Source of the DNA: Saprospiraceae bacterium UBA7687
GTDB taxonomy: Bacteria > Bacteroidota > Bacteroidia > Chitinophagales > Saprospiraceae
NCBI GenBank assembly: GCA_002482845.1
Contig: DLGT01000005.1
Span: forward strand, 1 to 64,000
DNA length: 64,000 nt
Reading direction: 5' to 3'
In this document: piece after piece, positions 33,966-43,061 of the stretch
How positions within the stretch are numbered: the stretch's first letter is position 1
How the letters are laid out: each line of letters opens with the position of its first letter
Notes under the pieces: model-generated
What the model saw: only the letters and a program-made list of their open reading frames with translations
Database searches by the model: none
Told to the model about the DNA's origin: nothing
Position numbers and translations under genes: made by a program

Positions 33966-34370
33966 TATATATCCTCCATTTATTACTAATCACCAGTTTT
34001 CTTTGATCAGAATTTAAAGCTGATTGGTGTTGGTTTATTTTTAATTTATTGTAACTATTTAACTATAAACCCAAAGGGGTGTTAGTATAGTAACCACGGA
34101 TTTACATCTGTGGAATAAGTGTAAAGCGAATACAATTTTGACAATTAATTATATATGAGCATACAAACATCAGGTATTAATTCCAGCAAATAGCTACAAA
34201 AATAGCTTTTTTGCACTGATGGAATATTCTCCAAAGTCAAAAATTTAAAATTGGTCTTTTTTAAACAGAATTAGCTGATTATTAAGGTATCTAAACTACT
34301 TTTTTGTTGGTAATACCATAAAAAATTCGTATCTTTGCAATCCAAATAAAAAAAGGGTTTCATACATCAT
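33966..34370. other. Spacer between adhesin and gyrB
   Basis: No gene is seen. CACCA and TGGTG near 33990-34030, followed by a T-rich stretch, may form a weak terminator. The gyrB promoter lies at its right end. Confidence 0.5.
34307..34337 (+). promoter_or_regulatory. gyrB promoter, TTG and TATCTTTG
   Basis: TATCTTTG (34330-34337) is preceded by TTTTTGTTG, whose TTG (34307-34309) is 20 bases upstream, a near-ideal match to the Bacteroidota -33/-7 layout. The leader is about 30 bases. Confidence 0.65.
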
Positions 34371-36332
34371 ATGAGCGATAATAAAGATCAGAATAAAAAC
34401 AATTACGGTGCCGATAATATTCAGGCACTTGAAGGACTAGAAGCTGTTAGATTGAGACCAGGAATGTACATCGGTAGCACTGATGTAAAAGGTCTACACC
34501 ACTTGGTTTGGGAAGTCATAGATAATTCTATAGATGAGCACTTAGCTGGTTATTGTACCCATATCGATACCACTATCCATAAAGATAATTCGATTACAGT
34601 CCGAGATAATGGTAGAGGTATACCAACTGGCATGCATGAAAAATTGCAAAAATCAGCCTTGGAAGTCGTAATGACTGTGCTTCATGCAGGTGGTAAATTT
34701 GACAAAGATACATACAAGGTTTCTGGTGGTTTGCACGGTGTAGGTGTATCATGTGTCAATGCGTTATCAGAATATGTCAGAGTAGAAGTACACAGAGAAG
34801 GTAAATATTTTGAACAAGAATACAGTAAAGGTATCCCACTTGGTCCAGTAAAAACATTAGGAGAATCTGATAAAAGAGGTACTCAGGTGACGTTCAGGCC
34901 AGATCCTACTATATTTCAAGAGACTACGGAGTATATATTCAATACTTTAGCAGGTAGAATCCGCGAACTTTCATATCTTAATAAGGGTCTTAGACTGTCA
35001 CTAAAAGATGAGAGAGACCTTAATGAAAATGGAGAAGCTAGACATGTAGATTACTTCTCTGAAGGTGGACTTAAAGAATTTGTCAAATACCTAGATGAAA
35101 CACGTCCTCCGCTAATAGAAGAACCAATCTATGTCACAGGCAAGGAAGACAATGTAGAAGTAGAAGTAGCAATGCAGTACAATACAGGCTATCAAGAAAA
35201 TATATTTTCGTACGTAAATAACATCAACACTCGTGAAGGTGGAACACACGTACAAGGCTTCAGAAGAGCTATCACTAGATTGTTTAAACAATATGGTGAC
35301 GATAACAACATGTTCAGTAAGCTGAAAATAGAAATTCAAGGAGAAGATTTCAAGGAAGGTCTTACAGCTATTATTTCTGTAAAAGTACCCGAACCACAGT
35401 TCAAAGGTCAAACAAAGGGTGAACTCGGAAATCAAGAAGTAAATGGTATCGTATCAAGATGTGTCGGTGATGTACTCAAAGCATACTTAGAAGAAAACCC
35501 AATGCAAGCCCGCAAAATCATTGATAAAGTGATACTTGCTGCGACAGCTCGTCATGCAGCTCGGAAAGCTAGGGAAATGGTACAACGTAAAAATGTGCTG
35601 ACTGGTAGCGGATTACCAGGAAAACTTTCTGACTGTAGTTCAAAAGACCCTGTAGAATCAGAGATATTCCTCGTGGAAGGGGATTCGGCAGGTGGTACTG
35701 CAAAACAAGGAAGAGATAGGCATTTCCAAGCCATTCTACCGTTAAGAGGTAAAATTCTTAATGTAGAGAAAGCGATGGAATATAGAATATATGAAAATGA
35801 AGAGATAAAAAATATGTTTACGGCTCTTGGCGTAAGCATAGAAGAAAAAGATGGAGAAAAAATACTCAATATAGAGAAACTGAGATACCACAAGATAGTC
35901 ATCATGTGTGATGCCGATGTCGATGGTAGCCACATTTCTACTTTGATCATGACCTTCTTTTTTAGATACATGAAGCCACTTATAGAGAAAGGACATATTT
36001 ACATTGCTGCTCCTCCTTTATATCAAGTGCGGAAAGGGAAGAACTTTGTTTATTGTTGGAATGATGAAGAAAGAAAAGCAGCCATTGATTCATATTCTAA
36101 TGGTAAGGAAGATACAAGTATCAAAACACAGCGTTATAAAGGTCTTGGAGAGATGAATGCAGAGCAACTTTGGGAAACCACCATGGATCCTAACATGCGT
36201 ATGTTAAGACAAATCACCATTTATGATGCCATGGAAGCCGATAGAATCTTCAGTATGTTGATGGGTGATGAAGTACCACCTAGAAGGCAATTTATTGAAG
36301 AAAATGCCAAGTACGCTAAAGTAGATGTTTAG
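34371..36332 (+). CDS. gyrB: DNA gyrase subunit B
   Basis: This 653-residue ATPase subunit of gyrase introduces negative supercoils with GyrA. The GHKL ATPase part shows VRLRPGMYIGSTDVKGLHHL near 26-45, EVIDNSIDE and DNGRGIP, and SGGLHGVGVSCVNALS near 123-138. The toprim domain has EGDSAGGTAKQGRDR near 438 and the metal motif MCDADVDGSHI near 514-524; QRYKGLGEMN completes it. The length and the single toprim C-terminus favour GyrB over ParE. It is followed by the small membrane gene and mutL. Confidence 0.94.
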   Translation: MSDNKDQNKNNYGADNIQALEGLEAVRLRPGMYIGSTDVKGLHHLVWEVIDNSIDEHLAGYCTHIDTTIHKDNSITVRDNGRGIPTGMHEKLQKSALEVVMTVLHAGGKFDKDTYKVSGGLHGVGVSCVNALSEYVRVEVHREGKYFEQEYSKGIPLGPVKTLGESDKRGTQVTFRPDPTIFQETTEYIFNTLAGRIRELSYLNKGLRLSLKDERDLNENGEARHVDYFSEGGLKEFVKYLDETRPPLIEEPIYVTGKEDNVEVEVAMQYNTGYQENIFSYVNNINTREGGTHVQGFRRAITRLFKQYGDDNNMFSKLKIEIQGEDFKEGLTAIISVKVPEPQFKGQTKGELGNQEVNGIVSRCVGDVLKAYLEENPMQARKIIDKVILAATARHAARKAREMVQRKNVLTGSGLPGKLSDCSSKDPVESEIFLVEGDSAGGTAKQGRDRHFQAILPLRGKILNVEKAMEYRIYENEEIKNMFTALGVSIEEKDGEKILNIEKLRYHKIVIMCDADVDGSHISTLIMTFFFRYMKPLIEKGHIYIAAPPLYQVRKGKNFVYCWNDEERKAAIDSYSNGKEDTSIKTQRYKGLGEMNAEQLWETTMDPNMRMLRQITIYDAMEADRIFSMLMGDEVPPRRQFIEENAKYAKVDV

Positions 36333-36458
36333 CATATTTGCAAAAAGCGTAGGCTGTTTTTCTTTATTTCTATTGGAATAGGAATTATTAAGTTGTTGAT
36401 TATAAAACAATAGCAAGTAAATTTACGTTTGATATTGACATAAAACCCGTATCAGATT

Positions 36459-36785
36459 ATGATCAAAATTGGTTTCGGTAAGAGAGTTAGACCAAAGTCA
36501 TTTGGGTTCATTCCCCGATTTTATGATCCTGTCAAAGAGGAGCTTAACGAACGTCTTGCTAAATACCAAGAAACCGATGACGCATCCGTTCAGGTAGATC
36601 AGTTAAAAAGCAGAATCAAATCTGGTATGCGCCAAAAGTTTTATGGTGACCCTAATATACGTTCCAATGTGGAGCGCCAATCCAATATTAGGTTGCTTTT
36701 TATCATTATTACCCTTTTCTTGATTTCGTATGTCATTTTGAAATCAGATAGATTTCTTTCTATGCTCGACGTTTTTACACAATAA
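36459..36785 (+). CDS. Small conserved membrane protein between gyrB and mutL
   Basis: This 108-residue protein has a basic N-terminus (KIGFGKRVRPKSFGFIPRFYDP), a charged helical middle and one membrane helix at about 78-95 (IRLLFIIITLFLISYVIL), with a short tail. No named family is recognised. Only 10 bases separate it from mutL, so it is co-transcribed with it, and the same kind of small protein sits at this spot in related genomes (memory, unchecked). Confidence 0.7.
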   Translation: MIKIGFGKRVRPKSFGFIPRFYDPVKEELNERLAKYQETDDASVQVDQLKSRIKSGMRQKFYGDPNIRSNVERQSNIRLLFIIITLFLISYVILKSDRFLSMLDVFTQ

Positions 36786-36795
36786 AAGCAAGAAA

Positions 36796-38637
36796 GTGCC
36801 AGATATCATTCAATTACTGCCAGATAGTATTGCAAATCAAATAGCAGCTGGCGAAGTCATACAGAGACCTGCTTCTGTCATCAAAGAATTGCTTGAAAAT
36901 GCCATAGACGCTGGTGGTACTAATATAAAACTTATCGTAAAAGAAGCTGGTAAAACCAGTATTCAAGTCATTGATGACGGAAAAGGTATGTCTGAAACAG
37001 ACTCCAGAATGGCATTCGAACGTCACGCTACCTCAAAAATAAAATCTGCAAACGATCTTTTTGCCATCAAAACGATGGGTTTCAGGGGAGAGGCACTTGC
37101 TTCTGTTGCGGCCATTGCTCATGTAGAAATGATCACAAGACAACATCAGGAAGAAGTTGCCAATAGATTAGTGATAGAAGGCTCAGTCGTTACAAAACAA
37201 GAGAAAGTACAAGCCATGCCGGGTACTAGTATCACCATCAAAAATCTATTTTATAATGTACCCGCAAGACGCAAATTTCTAAAGTCGGATCCCGTAGAAC
37301 TAAAACACATCTTAGACGAGTTCCATAGAGTAGTATTGGCAAATCCTGATATATATTTTACTTTTCATCACAATGGAAATGAAATCTATCATCTTCCAAA
37401 ATCCAACCTCAAACAACGAATCGTTGGCGTATTAGGAAAACAAATAAATGACAAACTCATCCCTGTCAATGAAGAAACAGAAGTGGCCACTTTTTCAGGA
37501 TTCATAGGTAAAGCAGAAGCAGCCAAAAAATCACAAGGAGACCAGTTTATCTTCGTGAATAATAGATTTATCAAAAGTCATTATCTCAATCATGCCATCA
37601 GATCAGCATATGACGAACTGATCACTAAAGATGTTTTTCCAACCTATTTTTTATTTTTAGAAATCGATCCAGCTAACATTGACATCAATGTACATCCCAC
37701 AAAAACGGAGATAAAATTTGAAGATGAGCGACTGATATATAATTATCTTAGGGTATCACTCAAGCATTCCTTAGGTCAATATAGTCTTGCACCCATGTTG
37801 GATTTTAATACAGACCAAAATTTTAATTATAAATTCTCAAGCGATCCACCAAACAATGATTTTTCTCGACCTTCTAAAAACCAATCTTATCCTGTAGAAA
37901 AAGAAGCTACTTTCAGACCTGGTCAAGAAAAAGCCATCGGTTGGGAAGAAATTTATAAAGGTCTTAGTGCACAACCATCTGATCATACCAATGTAAGTGA
38001 AGAAGTCAGAACCATAGAGAGCGAAGCTTTCCAAATGAGTTTTGAAGAAACCAATACTATAAAAGGCGTAAGTACCCGCGAACCATACCAACTGCATGGT
38101 ACCTATATCATTCATCAAATCAAAACAGGTATGATGGTTATAGACCAGCAAGCGGCCCACGAAAGAATTTTGTATGAATATTACCTAGAGTCCTTCCAAA
38201 ACGGAGAGTTGTTTTCACAAAAAGAACTATTCCCTAGGACAATAGAACTAGATCCTGCAAAAGCAAGTGTACTCAAAAAAATACTTGACAAAGTCAATGC
38301 CTTGGGTTTTGAGATGGAAGAATTTGGTCAGAATACCTTCATTATTCATGGTACACCTTCTGGACTAGATAGCTCCATTTCTATAGATACCTTAGTAGAA
38401 AAACTCTTGTATCAATATGTGCAAAATCTCGAATTCGAACTCGGTATCGAAGATAACCTTGCACGATCTATGGCCTTTTCCGCTTGTATAAAACGTGGGA
38501 AAAGACTAGAAAAAGAAGAAATGACGCGATTGATAGATCAATTATTCGGTTGTAAAATGGTGTACACGAGTCCCTCTGGCAAGAAATGTTTTATAACCAT
38601 AGAACTTGATGACCTTTCCAAACGTTTTAACCAATAA
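36796..38637 (+). CDS. mutL: DNA mismatch repair protein MutL
   Basis: This 613-residue protein links MutS recognition of mismatches to strand removal. The GHKL ATPase motifs are ELLENAIDAGGT near 27-38, DDGKGMS near 58, and FRGEALASVAAI near 96-107. The C-terminal endonuclease signature is present as DQQAAHERILYE near 451, in which the usual His of DQHA is Gln. The second metal motif region (ACIKRGKRL and the SPSGKKCF end) differs from CPHGRP. It probably still nicks DNA, but weak or altered metal binding is possible. It starts with GTG at 36796; no nearby ATG fits. Confidence 0.93.
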   Translation: MPDIIQLLPDSIANQIAAGEVIQRPASVIKELLENAIDAGGTNIKLIVKEAGKTSIQVIDDGKGMSETDSRMAFERHATSKIKSANDLFAIKTMGFRGEALASVAAIAHVEMITRQHQEEVANRLVIEGSVVTKQEKVQAMPGTSITIKNLFYNVPARRKFLKSDPVELKHILDEFHRVVLANPDIYFTFHHNGNEIYHLPKSNLKQRIVGVLGKQINDKLIPVNEETEVATFSGFIGKAEAAKKSQGDQFIFVNNRFIKSHYLNHAIRSAYDELITKDVFPTYFLFLEIDPANIDINVHPTKTEIKFEDERLIYNYLRVSLKHSLGQYSLAPMLDFNTDQNFNYKFSSDPPNNDFSRPSKNQSYPVEKEATFRPGQEKAIGWEEIYKGLSAQPSDHTNVSEEVRTIESEAFQMSFEETNTIKGVSTREPYQLHGTYIIHQIKTGMMVIDQQAAHERILYEYYLESFQNGELFSQKELFPRTIELDPAKASVLKKILDKVNALGFEMEEFGQNTFIIHGTPSGLDSSISIDTLVEKLLYQYVQNLEFELGIEDNLARSMAFSACIKRGKRLEKEEMTRLIDQLFGCKMVYTSPSGKKCFITIELDDLSKRFNQ

Positions 38638-38649
38638 ATAAAGAACATT

Positions 38650-39246
38650 ATGTATAGTGTTACTGATGTAGTAAAAAATATTATAATTCTTAATGTATTG
38701 GTCTTTATTACAGTACATTACTTTATGCCTTACCCAGAATGGAGAATTTACTTTGAGTTGTGGCACCCAAAATATGAAGAAGGTATTCATGGTGTTTTTT
38801 TTCATCCAGTACAATTTGTTACTTCAATGTTTAATCACGCAGACATAAGGCATCTTCTTTTCAATATGTTTGGATTATATTTTTTGGGTCCATATGTTGA
38901 AAGAGTTTTAGGTCCACAAAGATTTCTATTATTATATTTTTCATCTGGAATTGTTGGCTCCGTAGCACAAATGTTAATAGATGAAGGGGGATCCGTTGGC
39001 GCATCAGGCGCAATTTATGGAGTATTAATTGCGTTTGCAACAATGTTTCCATCACTAAGATTAAATCTTTTCCTTATACCTGGCTATTTTCCTGCGAAAT
39101 ACATTGCAATTGGACTTATCTTAATTGGTTTATTTAGTGGTTTCACGGGCTTCAATAATAATATAGGACATTTTGCACATATAGGTGGAGCTGTTTGCGG
39201 TTTTCTTTTAATTCAATTTTGGGGCTTGGCTAAATTGAGAGATTGA
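38650..39246 (+). CDS. Rhomboid family intramembrane serine protease 1
   Basis: This 198-residue membrane protein has about six helices. The catalytic Ser lies in GSVGASGAIYG near residue 119 (GxSG) and the catalytic His in GHFAHIGGAVCG near 178. HADIRHLLFNMFGLYFLG is the conserved early helix with HxxxN. Rhomboids cut membrane anchors within the inner membrane; the substrate is unknown. It follows mutL by 12 bases and precedes a second rhomboid, probably in one operon. Confidence 0.9.
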   Translation: MYSVTDVVKNIIILNVLVFITVHYFMPYPEWRIYFELWHPKYEEGIHGVFFHPVQFVTSMFNHADIRHLLFNMFGLYFLGPYVERVLGPQRFLLLYFSSGIVGSVAQMLIDEGGSVGASGAIYGVLIAFATMFPSLRLNLFLIPGYFPAKYIAIGLILIGLFSGFTGFNNNIGHFAHIGGAVCGFLLIQFWGLAKLRD

Positions 39247-39285
39247 TATAATTTACAGCTTGATTCTTAATAAAGATAAAACAAT

Positions 39286-40167
39286 ATGTTACGATCCATA
39301 GCAGACGATATACGAGCATCTTTTGATTACGGCAATATGGTCGTAAAACTGATCATCATTAATGTAGGAGTTTATGTGATTACAGCTATATTAGGTGCGT
39401 TTTTCCCTTCATTTTATACTACAAGCATCCTTCCATATCTAGCATTGCCTGGCGATCCTATGGTTTTGTTGTACAGACCTTGGACCCTGATCACCCATAT
39501 GTTTCTGCATGAAGGCCTTTGGCATGTTTTGTGGAATATGCTGACTTTTTATTGGTTTGGATACATTGTTGGTGATTTGATAGGAGATCGCAAGATTTTA
39601 CCTATCTACATTATAGGAGGCTTATTCGGCGCATTGGCTTTTCTGATATCATTTCAGCTTGTAGCAGGTATTGGAGGTATGGCTTTGGGTGCTTCGGCTG
39701 CGATTATGGCCATTGTATTTGCAGCAGTTGCTACAGCACCAGATTATAGTATGAACTTGATTTTATTCGGCCCTGTGAGAATCAAGTATATAGGACTTGT
39801 GATTTTATTTCTTGATATTATTGGGACTAGATCCATGGTCAATTCTGGAGGACATATTGCCCATTTAGGTGGCGCCTTATTTGGCTTTCTATTTGTATAT
39901 TTGCTTCGTCAAGGCACAGATGTGGCAGATGCTTTTAATAGATTTATTGACTTTTTTAAATTCAATACGACCAAAAAGCCTAAAAAAAGGACAACACTTA
40001 AAGTTGCGCACAAAGCATCTGATAGTCAAAGAGACACCATACAGAAAAAAAATTCTTATAATGTGCCGACTAGAGTAGATGAAATTTTAGACAAAATAAA
40101 ACAGACCGGTTATGACAGTCTTACCGATGAAGAAAAAGACGTATTGTACCAAGCAAGTAAAAATTAA
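39286..40167 (+). CDS. Rhomboid family intramembrane serine protease 2
   Basis: This 293-residue protein has an N-terminal cytoplasmic stretch, six helices and a long cytoplasmic C-terminal tail. HEGLWHVLWNMLTFYWFG carries the conserved HxxxN, the Ser is in GMALGASAAIMA near residue 138 (GxSA in place of GxSG) and the His in GGHIAHLGGALFG near 193. The tail is basic (KKPKKRTTLK) and ends DSLTDEEKDVLYQASKN, a short motif seen in rhomboids of this phylum. It differs from its neighbour mainly by this tail, so the two are diverged paralogues. Confidence 0.9.
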   Translation: MLRSIADDIRASFDYGNMVVKLIIINVGVYVITAILGAFFPSFYTTSILPYLALPGDPMVLLYRPWTLITHMFLHEGLWHVLWNMLTFYWFGYIVGDLIGDRKILPIYIIGGLFGALAFLISFQLVAGIGGMALGASAAIMAIVFAAVATAPDYSMNLILFGPVRIKYIGLVILFLDIIGTRSMVNSGGHIAHLGGALFGFLFVYLLRQGTDVADAFNRFIDFFKFNTTKKPKKRTTLKVAHKASDSQRDTIQKKNSYNVPTRVDEILDKIKQTGYDSLTDEEKDVLYQASKN

Positions 40168-40187
40168 AAACCTAGATAAATAATCAT

Positions 40188-41258
40188 TTGAAGATTCTGG
40201 ACAAAGGAATATTATTATTAAATATCTGTGTAGTAATCGCTACCCTGCTTGCTTATTTAGCACCTGTGATAGATCCAGAATTGACTTGGACGATTTCATT
40301 TTTTGGACTTTTCTACCCAGTACTTCTTATCCTTAATCTTGGTTTTGTAGTCTTTTGGATATTTAAAAAAACATCATATTTGTGGCCGTCCCTCATATGT
40401 ATTGCACTGGGATACAGTCAGTTAAAAGGCTTTATTGCTTTCAATAGTGAAATCATCGAGCAAGGTGGTGAGACCATTACCTTTATGACTTATAATATCA
40501 GTAATGCATCTTTTGGATATGATAAAAAGAAAAAAAATCGTGATGAGAAGAAAGAGGCTTTTATTGAATTCTTAAAACAATACAAAGAAACTGACATTTT
40601 CTGTATACAAGAAGTGGGTGATTATGCCTATGATATTCTAAAGAAGACATTCCCGTCACATCATATGTACTATAAAGAAAAAGGTGCAGTGATACTTTCT
40701 AAATACCCCTTTATCAAAAAAGGCGAGATTGATTTTGGCACCATTACAAACTCTTGTCTTTGGGCAGATATTAACCTTAAGTTTGACACCATAAGGGTTT
40801 ATTCATACCATCTACAGTCTAATCGAATAAGCGCAGATGCCGAAAAACTCGCTAACCAAACTGAAATTGACCAGAAAAAAGCTTGGTATGATATCAAAGG
40901 AATGCTCCGAAAATTTAGAAATCATCACCTATCTAGAAGCCGTCAAGCGGAAAAAATAGAGGGCCATGCAAAAAAATCACCTTACAAGAATATATTGGCA
41001 GGCGATCTGAATGATCCACCTCAGTCTTACACCTACCACGTTCTTTCAGAACTAGGTCAAGATGCATTTAGAGAACGCGGATATGGCATTGGCACCACCT
41101 ATGCAGGCAAAATTCCTTTACTACGTATAGATTATATTTTTGTAGATAAGGCATTAAAGGTAAATACATTTGACATTATAAAAGATAGTTTTTCGGACCA
41201 TTATGCCGTATCATCCACCATTGAATTTCCTGAAGGAAATACAGAAGAAGAACAATAA
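40188..41258 (+). CDS. Membrane-anchored endonuclease/exonuclease/phosphatase
   Basis: This 356-residue protein starts with two or three membrane helices (about 8-75), then has a DNase I-like domain: FMTYNISNASFGYD near 102, DIFCIQEVGDY near 138, LAGDLNDPPQSY near 273, and RIDYIFVD with SDHYAVSSTIEF at the end. These hold the catalytic Asn, Glu, Asp and His of the superfamily. The substrate could be a nucleic acid or a phospholipid. The start is TTG at 40188, 20 bases after the second rhomboid; no ATG lies near. It ends the gyrB-mutL-rhomboid cluster. Confidence 0.85.
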   Translation: MKILDKGILLLNICVVIATLLAYLAPVIDPELTWTISFFGLFYPVLLILNLGFVVFWIFKKTSYLWPSLICIALGYSQLKGFIAFNSEIIEQGGETITFMTYNISNASFGYDKKKKNRDEKKEAFIEFLKQYKETDIFCIQEVGDYAYDILKKTFPSHHMYYKEKGAVILSKYPFIKKGEIDFGTITNSCLWADINLKFDTIRVYSYHLQSNRISADAEKLANQTEIDQKKAWYDIKGMLRKFRNHHLSRSRQAEKIEGHAKKSPYKNILAGDLNDPPQSYTYHVLSELGQDAFRERGYGIGTTYAGKIPLLRIDYIFVDKALKVNTFDIIKDSFSDHYAVSSTIEFPEGNTEEEQ

Positions 41259-41284
41259 TATGCTTTATTAAAATATTCGGCTTA

Positions 41285-42163
41285 CTAAAACTTAAACCCA
41301 AAAGAAGCTTGAATGCCTACATTTCGGTCAAAATCATCACTAAAATTAAACAAATTATTAACCTCGTCATACGTCTTGCGTTTATGATCTACTTTGTTAT
41401 TTGTAATATCCAACAATCCAAAGTCATATCTAATTCCAAAGTAAAAGCCTTTGTTGATAAAGTACGATAATCCTCCCGTCAAACCAAAATCATACCTATT
41501 GTACAAATTACCAACTTTTTCACTTGATTGATAGTGATAATAAGCACCAGCGCTACGTGCCAATGTGACTACAGCTCCGTCTACATAGATAGCAGGACCA
41601 GTCGTTCTTGACTGTATGCTTTCACCTGCTGCATCAGAATTATAACTGTGTATCAATGATTGGCTAAACTTAATACCAGTAGGATTCTCATAACTCTCAA
41701 AAACGATCGTACCATTTCCTTTAGGCCCGATTAAGAAAGCACCATATAATCCCACATTTAGTTCAATCTTTTTTGAAACTTCAAATTGTACCGTTATAGG
41801 TAAAGCTATGTAAGCGTTTGATACTTTCATTTGTATCTTTGAGTTACCTTTTTCATAGACATGACCTGAAGTACCTATGGGAATCTTATAAAAAGACTCC
41901 CCATTGTAATCATACTTAGTACCGATTTGGGTATACAATATCTCTCCTTTTAAGGAGATCCTATCCGCAAATTTATAGGCATAATTCACGCCAAAATGGA
42001 AGCCATTGGACAAACTATTGGTTTCGTTTACACCTTGTTCTAACGGACCTGAAAACTTAGTATAATTCAAACCAGCTCGGATACCAAAACTCTGAGCCGA
42101 AAGTACAGAAACACCAAATATTAAAACACCCAAAAGGATATATTGCTTGATCATTTTAATCAC
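41285..42163 (-). CDS. Outer membrane beta-barrel protein (PorT-like family)
   Basis: This 292-residue protein begins with a signal peptide (MIKQYILLGVLIFGVSVLSAQS; a second ATG three codons in at 42154 is equally possible). The mature part reads FGIRAGLNYTKFSG and YAYKFADRISLKGEILYTQIGTKYDY, with repeated amphipathic strands, and ends in VGIQASFGFKF, the expected terminal Phe. It is a general outer membrane barrel with no known cargo. It is convergent with the nuclease gene. Confidence 0.8.
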   Translation of the reverse strand: MIKMIKQYILLGVLIFGVSVLSAQSFGIRAGLNYTKFSGPLEQGVNETNSLSNGFHFGVNYAYKFADRISLKGEILYTQIGTKYDYNGESFYKIPIGTSGHVYEKGNSKIQMKVSNAYIALPITVQFEVSKKIELNVGLYGAFLIGPKGNGTIVFESYENPTGIKFSQSLIHSYNSDAAGESIQSRTTGPAIYVDGAVVTLARSAGAYYHYQSSEKVGNLYNRYDFGLTGGLSYFINKGFYFGIRYDFGLLDITNNKVDHKRKTYDEVNNLFNFSDDFDRNVGIQASFGFKF

Positions 42164-42180
42164 TTTTTATTTTAAAGGGT

Positions 42181-42188
42181 CAAAGATA
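42181..42188 (-). promoter_or_regulatory. -7 element TATCTTTG for the barrel gene
   Basis: TATCTTTG on the minus strand, 18-27 bases before the two candidate ATG codons. Confidence 0.5.
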
Positions 42189-42328
42189 CACAAATTGATA
42201 TATCATAAACGACCTTCAAGCGTATTTTGCATGGTTAGAAATGTAAAATATTTAGTTAAATATTTCCTAATGTCTTTTACTTTGTCTGAAAATAGTAGTT
42301 TTGCTGCATCAAAACCAAATGGTCTTAC

Positions 42329-43021
42329 ATGAGTAATAAAAATAAATTAGGAAAATTTGCAGATATTTTGTCTTATGATAATGTCTATGAAAACTATAAT
42401 CCTAAGGCCCCAAGCCTCATAAAAGGTAAAGATCATCCGGTCGAGATGAAAGGTATTTGGGCAAAAGAGCATTTTGGAAATGACCACCCTTTGGTCCTTG
42501 AGTTAGCATGTGGTCGAGGCGAATATAGTATTGCCTTGGCAGAAGCCTACCCTGATAAAAATTTTATCGGTGTAGATGTAAAAGGAGCAAGAATATGGCT
42601 TGGCGCCACCATAGCTATAAATAATAAAATGAAAAATGTTGCCTTCTTACGTACACGTATAGAACAAATAGCTTTGTTTTTTCTTCCAGAACAAGTAGAC
42701 GAAATATGGATAACATTTCCTGACCCTTTCTTGCGCGAAAGCAAGGAGAACAAAAGATTGACTTCACCACCGTTTCTAAATAGATATAAAACAATCATTA
42801 AACCAGGAGCAATCTTTCATTTAAAAACCGATGATGATACGCTTTATCAGTTTACTTTAGAACGACTTGCTGAGTATGAAGGTGCTAATATTTTGTACCA
42901 AAATGATGATATTTATGCTTCCCCACTTGCCTTTGATGAACTATCATACAAAACGTACTATGAAAAATCACATCTCATAAATGGTAGAACAATCAAATAC
43001 ATCAAATTTACCATCAATTAA
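42329..43021 (+). CDS. trmB: tRNA (guanine-N7-)-methyltransferase
   Basis: This 230-residue SAM-dependent enzyme methylates G46 of tRNA. The SAM site is VLELACGRGEYSIALAEAYPDKNFIGVDVKG near residues 54-84, and EIWITFPDPFL near 131 is the TrmB catalytic signature, followed by LKTDDDTLYQFT. The N-terminal region KLGKFADILSYDNVYE is basic, for tRNA binding. It precedes the polyprenyl synthase gene by 40 bases. Confidence 0.93.
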   Translation: MSNKNKLGKFADILSYDNVYENYNPKAPSLIKGKDHPVEMKGIWAKEHFGNDHPLVLELACGRGEYSIALAEAYPDKNFIGVDVKGARIWLGATIAINNKMKNVAFLRTRIEQIALFFLPEQVDEIWITFPDPFLRESKENKRLTSPPFLNRYKTIIKPGAIFHLKTDDDTLYQFTLERLAEYEGANILYQNDDIYASPLAFDELSYKTYYEKSHLINGRTIKYIKFTIN

Positions 43022-43049
43022 TATCTATTCTAATATTCAAATATTTACG

Positions 43050-43057
43050 TATTTTTG
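43050..43057 (+). promoter_or_regulatory. -7 element TATTTTTG directly before the prenyl synthase ATG
   Basis: TATTTTTG fits TAnnTTTG and ends four bases before the ATG at 43062. If it is used, transcription would start at or next to the start codon, giving a leaderless mRNA. AT-rich surroundings allow a chance match. Confidence 0.35.
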
Positions 43058-43061
43058 TAAC

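Noticed and set aside
35112..35996. Minus-strand ORFs inside gyrB
   Set aside because: They mirror a highly conserved coding sequence and show no independent coding features.
34371..36332. ParE rather than GyrB
   Set aside because: Length and the sequence around the ATPase and toprim motifs fit Bacteroidota GyrB better, though the two families are close.
42147..42332. 61-residue plus-strand ORF upstream of trmB
   Set aside because: It overlaps the start of the minus-strand barrel gene and its promoter, and has no gene-like composition.
42981..43061. N-terminal extension of the prenyl synthase overlapping trmB
   Set aside because: Family similarity starts at the ATG at 43062, and a promoter-like element lies within the extension.
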